Of a stretch of DNA of 64,000 nucleotides, positions 35,656 through 47,764 are shown piece after piece. A program made the translations under genes and the position numbers. The notes beneath the pieces are model-generated. The model had not been told where the DNA came from. It did not search any database and worked only from the letters and a program-made list of their open reading frames with translations. This stretch comes from Sordaria brevicollis (taxonomy: Eukaryota > Ascomycota > Sordariomycetes > Sordariales > Sordariaceae). Numbering within the stretch: the stretch's first letter is position 1; each line of letters begins with the position of its first letter. The stretch covers positions 62,001 through 126,000 of the forward strand of contig JAUTDP010000009.1 of NCBI GenBank assembly GCA_033439795.1. Direction: 5' to 3'.

Positions 35656-37547
35656 CTAACCCCACACGCTGGCCTGGACATTGCCAACCTTGCCCCAGCC
35701 GTTGGAACGGGTACCCCAACCCGAGAGACCAACATTGGGACCCTCAGTGGTTGCAGACTGAGGAGCAGCGGAACCGTTGTTGCCAGTCTCACTAGTAGCC
35801 GCACCGTTGTAGGTCTGGTTCAACGGCGATGGCAAAGAGGTCGTGGAGCCCTTGTTCAGAGCAGGGTTCGTTGCCGTGTTGCTCGTCGATGGCCGGGTGC
35901 CAATGGGCGCAACAGTGTTTTGTCCGGGCTTGCTGCCAGGAGCACCTTGACGCGGTGGGGAGCCTCCAGGGGACGAGGCACTAGTACGGTTCGCCTGGTG
36001 ACCGATGGGAGCGTCGAAGATGCCCTTGCCGCCGGATGGGTTCGACTGAGGGCTCGTGTTGCTGTTAGCACGCGATCGCTCGTGGGGTCCCGCAGACTGA
36101 GTTCCTTGGGCGCCCTCAGCCTGGAGCTGGGGCGGGAAGCCGGGAGGGGCCTGGTTGTAATCAATGGCCAACGGAGAAGGTCCGCGAAGGTTCTGACCAG
36201 TGGCCAAGCCAAAACGAGGACCGGCGTTTTCTTCACCGAAAGCGCCAGCATCAGGGAAGCCCTGTTCGCCGTACAAGGCGCTGCGCTGCGAGGCGATCAG
36301 TTTGCGGCGCTCGTCCTCGGACATGCCGCCGCTGCCCGGGCTCAGGGTACGATCCGGCTTAGCACCGAACTGCGAGGATGAATCGGCAAGGACGCCTAGA
36401 CATGTTAGCCAGACTTCGTAAACTAGGAGATGAGAAAAATGGGTTGAGATTGGATGTGAGCGAGCGGCCAGATTCGACACCAGGAGCGCCGATCTGCCGA
36501 TCTCTACAGACGATTTCAAGACACACAGGACAAAGGTTGCGTCAAACCGCACTTGTGGTGGTGCAACAGAAATAGGAGATCAGAATGTGTGTTTTGTGAC
36601 CCGCGAAGGCGCCGAATCTAATTTTTATGATTTTTTTTGCTCTTCTGTCGTTTGGCTGTGATAGGGAAACTGATTTATACAGAAGAGGGCGGCCTACTTC
36701 GGTTGTATTGTTGCTCTTGGTGGTAGTTCCTAAGCTCACGCTCCCGCTGGGCGGCCAGTCTCCTTTTGGCCTGCATCATCTGCTCCGCCTCGTTGGAGCC
36801 GCGCGAGGGCTGGTGACGCTGGGCGGCATAGAAGTTTTGCAAGTTGGAGGGCTGGTGAGGGCCGCGCGCATCGTTAAAGTCGACCATGGAGTGGGGGCGG
36901 GGACCAGGTCCAGCTCCCATGCGGCCGCCTGTTACGATTTCACGTTAGTGGGCTGAGGAACTTGGGGTAAGCCCGGCCAGTCCCAGGCAAACTTACCGAA
37001 GTCTGGGTAGAATCTGGCTGGGCCGGGAACAGGAAACGACTCACGGCGGCCACCAGACATCCCAAACATCTTTCCGCTCTTGACGAGGTTATCGATCGCG
37101 CGGTCGACCTCTGTAGATGATCTCTGTCAGTATGTGCCCTCCTTCTGCTTGAGTACTGTGCCCGTGACAGCAAGTACCATCATCCCACGGCATATGTAAT
37201 GTAGTCATCTTGATATCCTACGAGGCGTTTCGGATCGGACTCGGCTCGTAGCTAAGCGGGCCGAGGCTTGCCAAAATATTTTACGTACCCTCGAGCTGAT
37301 AAGTGAAAGCGGTAGGCTCCTCACGGGGGACGGCAGAGCTAGCTCCTGATGATAACAACCAGATGTCAGCGTTGTTCACCGATGGCACGGACCACACGGT
37401 CAAGTTATAGGAGACGGTGCCATATGGCGCATAGCAGAACTAACCGGACCGCGCGGGCGGAGGAGGAGGGGTCTGGTGTTCCCAGCCGGAAGCTTGGCCA
37501 CCGGCGGGAGGCCATTGAGGCTGAGGGGGCTCGTAGTATCCAGACAT
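35656..37547 (-). CDS. conserved fungal protein of unknown function, six exons, 405 aa
   Basis: Proposed exons on the - strand are 37547-37445, 37345-37289, 37110-37045, 37017-36997, 36928-36698 and 36395-35656. All junctions keep frame, with donors GTTAGT, GTACGT, GTGAGT, GTAAGT and GTAGGC; the last intron has CTAAC before its acceptor. The product starts M-S-G-Y-Y-E-P-P and has a charged segment E-V-D-R-A-I-D-N-L-V-K-S-G-K. It then has R-F-Y-P-D-F-G-G-R, a Glu/Arg/Gln-rich helix around residues 120-158 (A-K-R-R-L-A-A-Q-R-E-R-E-L-R) and S-E-D-E-R-R-K-L-I-A-S-Q-R. A low-complexity Pro/Ser/Gly/Asn tail ends in Q-A-S-V-W-G. Similar proteins occur in other filamentous ascomycetes to my recollection. 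No enzymatic motif is visible. An in-frame ATG 87 bp upstream is possible. Confidence 0.8.
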
Positions 37548-39000
37548 GATATCGATGGACTCGGTGTGGCTCGAGGACGACGTCGAACGGATATATATCG
37601 GAAGGCCGCAGGGGGAAGATGACAACCTAGACAAGCGGGACCAGGTTGGCGGGATCTCGGTGTTAGGAATTGAGTCTGTGGAGTGTCAGTCGGCAATTCA
37701 AAAGATATCTCCTAGGACAAGACCGTTCAGGTGTGATGTGTATTCTCGCAGTAGCGGCTGGATATGGGAACGAGGCGCCAAGCGTCGGGTTAGGCTTGGA
37801 CGAAGACCCAAGGTGCAGTGAATGACGGTGGCGGTTACCCCGACCGATCAGCACAGGATGAGAAAGGCCGAAGGGCGGTCTCAAGGCCGTCAAGGTGAAG
37901 GGGGGTAAGAGCAGGGCGGCAGGCAGTGTCAGAGGGGTTCACAAGATGTGGTGATGGATCGGTGGGTGTATATGCAATGCCGTGCAAAGGACGGATGCTT
38001 TTCGAAAGGAGATGGATGGAATTGCCCGTCTTTGGCTTGGGTCCCCCAAATCGATTCGGGTCGTGGTGGTGGCGCACTGGCAGGCAAGTTGGAGGCAGCG
38101 ACTGGCATCTGAATCTCAAGTTGGGAAAGGGAAAAAAAAGTTTCCCCTGCAACCTCAACATGATTGTCTGCGCTCCTTCTGCTTTGCTGCGGTGCCAGCC
38201 AACGGTGCAGTCGGTGGTGACCGCCCCGGTGCCGGCAGAAGAAAAGGGCTGAAGTGCGCCTCCCACGTCCATGGATCGATTTGGTTGACTCGGACTCTCA
38301 ATGTGCCCCGTGTCCATGATCTCGATTGTCGCTCCTCGTGCGGTTTGTGACGGTGCTGGGCTTGTTTGCAATGCAGTGCAGTGGTGCTTACCTGTCGTCG
38401 GCGACCTTAATTCCCTCTACTGCTGAATCGACAGACGGCGGGCCAAAGGGGTCGGGAGCGGAATGGAAAAGCGATTGGCAGTCGAGATCCAAACCAGAAC
38501 AAAACAGGAGGAGAGGAGAGAAAGGGAAAAGTCGCAGTCGCACCTGGACGCGCAGCTGGCGTTTTTAGGAGAAGAGTGGCAGAGTGGCAGAGTGGGCAGC
38601 ACTGGCAAGGCAAGTGCACACAGGTAACGGCGACCGCTGGTAGGCCGTAGGCGTAGCCCAGAAGTGGGAAAGTGGAGGGTTGCGACAGAGGAAAAGACCG
38701 GGGAGATGGAGGTTGCTAGTCCCGGCGCGCAATGTGCGGAACGTGGGTCGATCTGCCTGACGTGGTGGTTCTTGGAGCCAGGAGAGGTCCGGTCTGTTCA
38801 GGGTGGTGCAGGTGTGATCCCCTTTTTTTTTTCGGCGGGCGCTCAACTGAACGTCGACTGGTGGGATGAGTTCTTTCCCTTCAGTGCTCTTCACAGGTGC
38901 GAGGCAATAAAACGACAAACCGAAGCGCAAACCAATATCTCAGGACAGAAACTCGGGATGAATACTATTGAGAAGCGTTGGAGGTTCTAACAGAACTCTT
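37548..39000 (-). promoter_or_regulatory. probable leader and promoter of the six-exon gene
   Basis: No gene is supported here. The - strand is pyrimidine-rich in parts, for example 38,480-38,600. The region directly precedes the - strand start at 37,547, so it most likely holds its promoter and leader. Confidence 0.4.
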
Positions 39001-42000
39001 ATGTGTCATCCTCTCTGGCACCTTGCTGTCCCGACATTTTGCGCCCTGGCTCCGACATCGAAGGTCCAGAGACGCGACGAAATGGCGGGCTCCCCTCATG
39101 TGAAAATTAAACATGTAACGTAATTACCGGTTTAAGCTGAGGCCTGACAGTTTGGCAGGCGGTCTGTTTAACCCAAAGATTTCTTACTGTCACATGCCGT
39201 ATTTCGCACCCCATCATTACCGCCAAGAGCCAAAAGTTTGGAGACCCCAAGACATGGGAGGCTGGACCTTTCTACGATTCTTCAATTCTTCAACCAGGGG
39301 AACGGGGGCCTTCTCGGGGCCTTGCACTTCTTGTACCCATCAACGGCAGCCGGGTGCAATATACGCGGGGAACCGTCCCAACACCTAGGTGCAGACCATA
39401 CTAGACCAGGCCAGGCCATTTATCCAAGACCACGGAGGCGGTGGAATCGTATAGATACTGAACAAGTCTAATATCAGACCTCAAAATACCCGGTGCGACG
39501 GTAGCCGACGGCCGAGCATAGCAGCGAAACTAGCAGCAGGTTGAAAGCGGGAGTTCTATGGTGTCGTGCTGACCGCACACCTTGTTGCACCTGTCAGTCC
39601 ATGTACACTGGGCTACTTGCACCCGCAGGCTGTCAGATAAAACAGTATGGTAGCCCAGCCGGGTTCCCAGGGCTAAACGCCAGACATAAACATCCGGGAA
39701 TTCGGGAACCTCGTGTCAAAGTCGATGGAGGACATCGGAGCGGCGGCGGTTGTCACTTCAAGATGGAGGTTGGTGATGGAACCACAGCCTTGGCGCGGAG
39801 GACCAGGTGGAGTGATTGTTTGGTAATTGGCTTGACTTGACAGCCCTTCCTCCTCCTCCGAATTGCCTTCGCAATCGGTGATCTTTGGGGATTGGCGAGA
39901 ACCTTGAGGTTGGAGAAGCCTGGCTTGATCGGCGGGTAGACAGCCCGAGAAACTGCGGTTACCAACAGGGTGAATCGGGGCGCAAAAATCATGACAGCCG
40001 ACACACCACTGGGAGCTTGGTCAACGTTTGTCGCCGAATTGGCACCGACTGACACCACAAAAGACGTGAATAATATGCCGCCTTGATATCGATATCCTGC
40101 GAGTTGAACATGACGTTGGATGGTGGACTGTTCAAAGATCAAGAATTCAAGGTCAGCGACAAATCCAAGAGGTCCAGGTCGCGAAGTTGAACCCAAGACG
40201 TGGGTCGCGAGCGGGTCCAAGCTTGCAGAGTGGGTACCGAGTACCTGCCGGTACGGAGCGCCGTACATGACGGCCCCATGTCAACCCAATTTACCCCTGC
40301 CGTTCTTCTGGCCGTTAGCGGGGTAGGTGCCGACGACAGCTTCAACATTTGGACTTGAACTGTCACCAACATCATCCGATTTGTCTGCTTTTGTAAAATC
40401 ATCATTTTGTCTATGGTCTATTCTATTGGAAGTCAACCGAGATCACCTCCAGGTCTCATAACTATCCGCGAATGTCAATGATCAAGGCTCATGAATACAT
40501 CTCACAGTGGCCGACTTCATCACTGGTCTGGTTGCTATGTATTCCTTACCTCGCACACAAAAACTTTGGCGAATAGGTTGAGGGTCTGTGGAGATTGGGC
40601 ACAGTTGTCACCATGTTGCCGCTGGAAAAGGAAGGCGGAAACGCGTGTATACTTGTACGCTCGATGCGAACCTCCAAATTTGGGGGCGTTCGAGGTCAGC
40701 GATTGGAGAACTCTGCTCCTCATCAAGCGAGTTGGAATTTCAAAAATCCCTCCACCCTCCTACAATTTCGATATTTTCATATTGCCCTATTTATCTTACG
40801 GTGAACTGGATTAGCGAGGCGTTTTCAAAACGTCCAAAGTTCCCCAGGAACATGGCTCGCATATACGGACTATCACCCCCGAATTCGGGTCTGCGGTCTC
40901 GGTTAAAGCAAAGCAAGGGTCCAAGACATCAAGATATCCAGATCCTGGGATTTGACCCCGGAACAACTGGTCACCGAGCCCCGATCAGCCATTCGCAACA
41001 TCTTTACACGGCCAGACAAATCTGCCATGTCGGTCCCTTCTAGACACATGGTCATCTAACATTGAACTGTTCTCACCGGACCAACGTCCCCGGATGTCGA
41101 GATATCCTCATGGTCATACATAGAATCAGCCGAAAAACTGACAGGAGGCATTGGGACTCCATATCGGACCACCAGGCGGCATTCAGCGGCATGCCCTGGT
41201 GTTTACAAAAACATGCAGTCATGGACCAGCTAACACAATGGCTTATCTCGGCCAGAGGGGAACACTATTGAGTACCTTGATGGGCAAGGCCGAACGCAAT
41301 CCCAGCCAAGAAGCAAACGACCTGCCGTTGGTATCAAAAAGAACCTTGATGGCCTTCCGCTTCAAATGGTCAATCCTGAAAACCTGACTGTCCTCTCAAC
41401 AGTTTACAGGAGGGCCCTCAACTCTAACCACTGTTATTTCACGTGTATCACCACCGCCCTGTACTCAACCAAGTAAACTCCGTCATTACATACCTCGACC
41501 TTCTCAACCACTGTCTATCTTGACGATAATGTCAAAACGTTCACCACGAACATCCTCGCAAACAAGAATTCACCTTCCCTTGGTCATCTAGAACAAAGTT
41601 GAGAAAACATGCGACTTCGCGCTGATTGGTTCACCTACAGACAGCATCATTCGCGCAGGCGAACGGCACATTCACAGTTCACGTCACATCACATCACCCA
41701 CCCCTGCCACCTCTTTAGAAATGAGGAGGTGAGGCTAACATTCCCTTTGAGCAGCGCGGCTATGGAACAGAAAGCTCGGCATTGTTTCCATTCGTCGACG
41801 TGTGAAAAATGTTTCATGAATGTCTTACCTAACCTTGCTTGGTACAAGAGAATAACTCACGTAAAAGTATGGGATGAATATTTTGAATCTTAAACTGTAA
41901 ACTACCAACTATCCGTGCCTTCAATATTCAACGGTCGAGTGAAAAACTTAAGGTCACGTAAGTCACCTTGAAACGTCAGGTTGCCCATAACGGCCTCAGG

Positions 42001-45000
42001 GAAGAAACGAAACATTCCTTCCGACACTCGTGGTTCTTCCCGACACTATATTGTTTCATTTCCATGTGTCTCTCGTCGTTCAGGGTAGTGTAGACCTCGT
42101 CGTTTCAATATTTCTGAACAGATAAGATATGGGTTGAAACCCCTGTTTCACTGCTACAGCTACATACCCTGGGCCAAGAACTACCTGCCGTTACGGCATC
42201 TGTAGAGACGAAACTAGTTTCAGGGTCCACCATTAATGAAAGTGTGTTATAGCAAGGTTCAAGAATCAACTCAACCTCGCTCAGAGGCAGCGTTTAGGTG
42301 AATTCAATTCACCTCGGTCATAACCAATAAGCTGAGATGATGTTGTCATCAGGAACGTTCAACCGGTAGTTCTATCAACTCTGCCTGAGAAGCCCACAAT
42401 GGGTAAAACGGGCAGGCCACTAAATGAGATTCTCCAGAAGTCTCCTTGGTAGAAAATACTGGCGTTGTTCAGAAAAATGAAGTAGCGCATGACGGATAGC
42501 AGCAATGGTTGTTCATGTATCAACTGGCTTCTTTTGAAGTCACAGCAAGGAGACAAAGCGAGCCAAAGAAATGTTGAACTGGACTCAAGAAGCCGTGCCG
42601 AAAAAGGGTCTGTCAATGTCATAGATGCCAGAGTCAGCAAGATGGTACTCGATTTGATTCAGTTGTCTTCCTCTGATGGTTTCAGACAAGTTCAGGAAGG
42701 AGCGAATGTCGTTGACCTAACGTCGGGTTGAAAATCCTTATCGTGCCTTCCTTTTTTTGTGAGTGTCTTCGGGGCAATAATTGATTATCTGAAACAGAAG
42801 GAGCAATCCTATATCTTAAATTTCTGTCACTGCAGTGTCTGGCGGGTTTGCTTTGGCATCTCTTGTTCCATGTCATCTTCTATCAACTTTTCTGCGCTGT
42901 TACTTCCCATGCATGCTATTATGGCAAACCAGTCAGTACATTGCCTTCTACAGTCTTGCGCGTCCAGAGCAACAAATATTTTAATGAATGCATCCTAGAT
43001 TTGCTCATGTCATCCTATATTCTCGCCAACACCAGCGAGGCCGCTCACTTCCTCGAACACCTTGTTCGTTGAATATCAGACTATGGACAAAGTCGTCACC
43101 AACCCCTCTTTCAAGAGCCGTAAACACAGCATATCAAGATCGCATCCGTTCTGTCATGGTCCACACTTTTGTTCTGCATTTTACGAAATCCATTGTGGAC
43201 ATTAAAACTCCCCATCCGTTCGTTACCAAGGTTACACAACCCACCACAATTTTCATGTAGCACTCCCGTTACCAGCACCTTGACACATGCCGTGTAAAGC
43301 TCACAGCACAGTAAACCTGAAGAGAAAGCTATCAATGACGAAAGTGGCATCCGCTACTACCACCGTACTACATATACCCCTTTCCCGGTTCCTGAACATG
43401 GACTGATCCTGACGATTGTCGATCCGGAACTGAAGAAACAGCTAAATAAATTTAATCCCGGCGGCTTGGAGTTCAATATCAAGCCTCTCTGGATCTGGTC
43501 TCCCATATTCATGGCGGGGAAGGGGTAGCATGGTCGCGACCTTGTGGGTGAGGTATCCTTGGGGCTGTTGTTTTCGTACTTGTCGTTCTTGTTGTCGGTC
43601 TTCACCAAGGCTCGTGAAGACACAATACATGAAGAAAAAAACGGATGATAACTACGTCACATCTCCAATTTCCCGCTATAGGCCCACGTACAATTTGCAT
43701 GTTTTGGACAATTGTTGCGGGGAAGTGTAAAAGCGAGCGTTCGCGAGGCGTCGAGTGGGCGTCGAAGGAGGCGTGCTGCATAACTTGGTTACATCCCCGA
43801 TATCCAGGGAGGATGTAAATCCAGCCAGCCAGCCAACCAACCTTACCGGCTCATTGGAAATTGATCTCTTGGTGTGGCTGAATGAATACTCGTTTGGCCG
43901 ACTAACTGAGAATTTACGTGAGGGAACCGACAACTAGCAGTGATGATATCGCTCCGTTCACCGTACAAATTCGAGGAGACACGAAAGGGGCATGCATTCA
44001 GTACCCCAGGTACTGTTCGAGCTAGCTGAGTAAGTTGGGGTTGAAGGAGAAAAGGAAGAAAAAACGAAAACAGGAAATCTCTCTGTCACCACCGGAGCAA
44101 CAACCAGCATGTGAAACGGACGGAGTATGTACCCAGTCAATGGTTTAGACTCATGGAGAGAAGAGAGAGGTAAAATCTCGGATATAATGAACCATATCAA
44201 CCAAAGTATCAACACTGGCCCTTCTTCCCATGGAGTGTTCTATAAATAGTGTCCGGTGTAGACGTTTGAACGTTAACAAGAGAATAGGATGTTACGTTAT
44301 TCTTCCTCACCATGGTATGGAAAAAAAGCCAAGAGATGGAACGAAACATGGAACTGGAATCCGTGGAATCCGGGACGAACAAAGCCCGCTTCCTTTTTCT
44401 TTTCAGCGAGACAATACCGAAGAAACGAACCGAGACACAAAACGAAAAGGGACATTCTGAGACGTCAGATGGGTGCTTGACTTGACGAGTAGTGGTACGC
44501 GAATAGCGTTGCCTATCCAGGAACGCGAAAGCTCATTTGAAATAATGATGTTCGTAAAAAATGACAAGTTTTAGGGGTCTTGAATTCTTCAAGGACCCAG
44601 AGTGTCCAGGCTAGACCCAGTCCTTGACCGTGGCATGGTCCTGGTCCTGGTCTTCATCGACAAGGGTTCGCGTCACGACGGTCTGGAAACTCAGGGGGGG
44701 AATGCCAATCGAGCGAGTTCTAATTGTCGGGATAATTGACCCATCGGGCAGTCACCAATGCGGCTGCTTTTTGTTCCTGGTCCCCTTTTCTGATTGAACG
44801 TACAATGACCATAGGTGAGATTTTGAATAGAATGTGAGCACTTGCCTTGAACTTGAGACTGATGATTCCTCAGTCAATCATGCAGCTCTTCCTCATCGGT
44901 GAAACTCCGTTCAACGACTGCACTCTTATGGACACGTTATGTTCCTGTCGCGCTTTCTGAGAAGAGATGAAGGCGTGCCGATCCCATCAACGTATACCTG

Positions 45001-45243
45001 AAACTCGGGAATGGGGACAAAATGTGGAGGGGTTAGAGAGTGATAGGCGATCTCGCATCTGCCACGAGATCTTGCGCAGGTTTGACAGGCTTTGTGTTGG
45101 GATCGACATAGGTAAACAAACCACAGACATATGGCCGTTGGCTATCGCTGTTGAGCAACAGCAGTAAACTATTGATTCGTTTGACGACCAGAGGACTACT
45201 TAGCAACTGACGATTCAAAAGAGGAATAAGAACCAAACCAGGG

Positions 45244-45774
45244 CTAATCAGGTGAAGATGACGCAGTGGACTTCCAGAAGGAGATATCGATATCCCGAAC
45301 ACGCGTCGGTGGCTGTCTGACTGTCAAGCCTCCAGTCTTGGTTCGAGGACCATGCAAGAAACCGAAGCCGGTAGGGACACTGATCAGCCATACGATGCGT
45401 GGCAGGCAGTCGGAAACAATTTCAGAGCCATTGTCTAGCTGGATACCATCCAGTTGAAGATGTTTCAATTCAAGACGAGAAAAAGAGAAAACGTGAAGAC
45501 GATGTGACTTCCCAAAAGTCTGGTTCAGCCAATCCCACGAGCCAGCCCTAGCTATCATGCATTTCTGGGAAGCACGAAGCGCCTCTGCCAGGTTCCTGAC
45601 ATGTGGATTGGAATGAAAGAGGCAGATATGCCCTGTATGATCAGATATTGTGGTACGGCTACATATGATGATTCCTGTAACTACAGCGCATCCGGTTATC
45701 GTCGAGTAGTACAGGGCTGAGAATAAGAGACTTGAGAGATACTCCATAGGATAGACGGAGTGTAGAGATCGCAT
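45244..45774 (-). CDS. weak candidate for a small hypothetical protein, 176 aa
   Basis: This is an uninterrupted - strand frame from M-R-S-L-H-S-V-Y-P to A-S-S-S-P-D. The N-terminus is hydrophobic (L-S-S-L-L-F-S-A-L-Y-Y-S and A-V-V-T-G-I-I-I), compatible with a signal or membrane anchor. The later part has mixed polar sequence such as L-E-L-K-H-L-Q-L-D-G-I-Q-L. Third codon positions lean toward C, T and G, as in coding DNA, but no family is recognised and no neighbour supports it. It may be a chance frame or the remnant of a gene. Confidence 0.2.
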   Translation of the reverse strand: MRSLHSVYPMEYLSSLLFSALYYSTITGCAVVTGIIICSRTTISDHTGHICLFHSNPHVRNLAEALRASQKCMIARAGSWDWLNQTFGKSHRLHVFSFSRLELKHLQLDGIQLDNGSEIVSDCLPRIVWLISVPTGFGFLHGPRTKTGGLTVRQPPTRVRDIDISFWKSTASSSPD

Positions 45775-47256
45775 GAAGAGAGAGGAAGAGGTGAAAAAAG
45801 AAGCCAACTGCAGATTACTGACGGAACTGATGATAGAGGGAAGCCGGCAGCGGGAGGGACGTCGTCTTTGACCTCGGATGGATGAAATTCACGGAAACTC
45901 TCCCGTCATGTGGGTCCTTCTAGGCCGGAGCCAAGAGTGGGGCCCCGGGAAACTTCCCGTCCCCAAGGTAGCGTGCCCCGGCTCGCTCCGAGCAGGCCGC
46001 CTGCATGATTGTTCCTCACCAGGTTCAGCAAGGCATATTTTGGGTTCTTGGATGGTGGTTAGAGGTAGCGAACGCTGGCTCCTAGTAACATCGACCAAGC
46101 AAGAATCAGATTACAGTAATGTACTCAATGTACTTGCAATTTATCCAAAGATATTAATAGCCGAGAAAATGAGACCCTACAAGCATGTTCAAGCTCCCAA
46201 TACTCGGATTCTGACACTTGAATCCAAAGATGTGGAATGCTGATGACGGCATCAAGAGTGTTTTTGAACCAGGTCTACGGTTTTGCGGAAGGTTTGGGGT
46301 GCATTCCTTCGGCTTCGTATCATCGAGGTGTAGCGGTGTCTTGTTCTCTGGCTGCGGTCATATTTTTCGTTTCGGCGTGCTCACTATGGTAGGGCGCATA
46401 TCGTATCCCGAGTAGGGGGTATGAGTGAGGTAAGCCCATATTGCGCCAACTGCTCGTTTCCATGCTTTTCGAACGTGCTGAGTAGAAGCTTGATATAGGC
46501 CTTCAAGAATATTGAAGCTATCATGACCAGAATCGGTTTCGGTGATCACACTTGTTTTGGTGCCTTACTGTGTAGCGTAAAGCTGACCACGAATAAGCAG
46601 GCATTGAGCGTTCCAAGCGCTGGTTCGTGTTACTGCGCATTTTCGATGGTCTGAACATCTGTCAGCCTAGTCCCAAGTAACTCGTGCGGTCGTGAATCAT
46701 GACAATGATTTGATACCAAACAATCAATACCCTGTTCCTGAACAGCATATTTTTCGACGGCTAGAGTTTTTGAATTTCATGTGTAACCCGCGGGGTGACT
46801 GTACCACTTCTGACCCCTCCATCAGCCCCCCTTGCTTCTTAGATCGGGGAAAAGCACAACAAGACTATTGACGTTGAAGGAATGTTGTGTGACTCCCGAG
46901 GCTGCCGTGGTTCCCTGAAGGTGATGATGGTTGTTTTGCCAACTTGAAGACCCCCCCAGCATCTGCTTTTGTTCAGACCGAGGCACTGAGTATGATATCC
47001 ATGCAACCGTCGAGGGATAAGATTGGAGTCTCTTCATCGGTCTCAACGGGCGGCGGCTGATGGACAATAGCAACAATAGTAACCGTGACCGAGGTGAGTT
47101 GAAAAAAGATGAGGGGCGTAAGGCAAACCTAGGCCCAAATTGCAACCAGGACAATCGCTGGGCCGCACACAATAGCGGCAGGTGAGGCGGGATTTTGAAG
47201 AGGCAGCCCCGAAACACTACTGCATGCACCATCAGCATCTTGCGGTTAGTTGTACC

Positions 47257-47296
47257 TAGTGTGCCAGTGTGGCAGTGTGGCAGTGTGCCAGTGTGC
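47257..47296. repeat. 8-bp tandem repeat, five units
   Basis: Five units of the form CAGTGTGS (first unit TAGTGTGC) lie head to tail. There is no link to a gene. Confidence 0.8.
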
Positions 47297-47731
47297 TCGG
47301 CATGGGCTGGGATACTATTGTCGACATGTCAAGGTGTCCATTTCCAGAAGGCGTTGAAGACACAGCCCATGTAATGTATGCTCTGTGAAGAGCGCCGCGA
47401 AAAGCCGCAATTGCCGTCGACACTCATTTTTATGTGAGGCTTGAAAGGTTCCTTTTTGGGGTACTGTAATTCAGGACCTTGAATATGCAAACCACCAAAC
47501 CAGGCGGCGGCCGTGGATGTATCGAGTTCGTGATACTAATTCAACCGACAAGCGCTTAGCAAAAGAAAGATGGCTGTGTGATGTCAACCGGAAGGCACGG
47601 GAAAATTACTGATTCCTGGCTGGTGAAAGCGACTCGGAAGGAGTTGAGAATCAGAGATACCCGCTGTCACTAGATCCTGCGTGGGCGGACGCCGAGGGCG
47701 GGGGCTCGACGGGGTACATTGTACGAGGCAC

Positions 47732-47764
47732 GGGGGCACGGGGCACGGGGCAACGGGGCAGGGG
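47732..47764 (+). other. G-quadruplex-capable G-tract cluster
   Basis: Five runs of four or five G are separated by 2-4 bases (CAC, CAC, CAAC, CA). This fits the usual G4 rule of four G-runs with short loops on the + strand. It lies in the gene-poor region with no adjacent start codon. Confidence 0.7.

Noticed and set aside
39753..40268. 171-residue - strand frame starting at a real ATG
   Set aside because: No domain, no supporting splice sites and unremarkable codon use; probably chance.
40900..40985. Segment resembling a tRNA T-arm (GGGATTTGACCCCGG)
   Set aside because: No acceptor stem, D-arm or anticodon arm could be paired around it on either strand.
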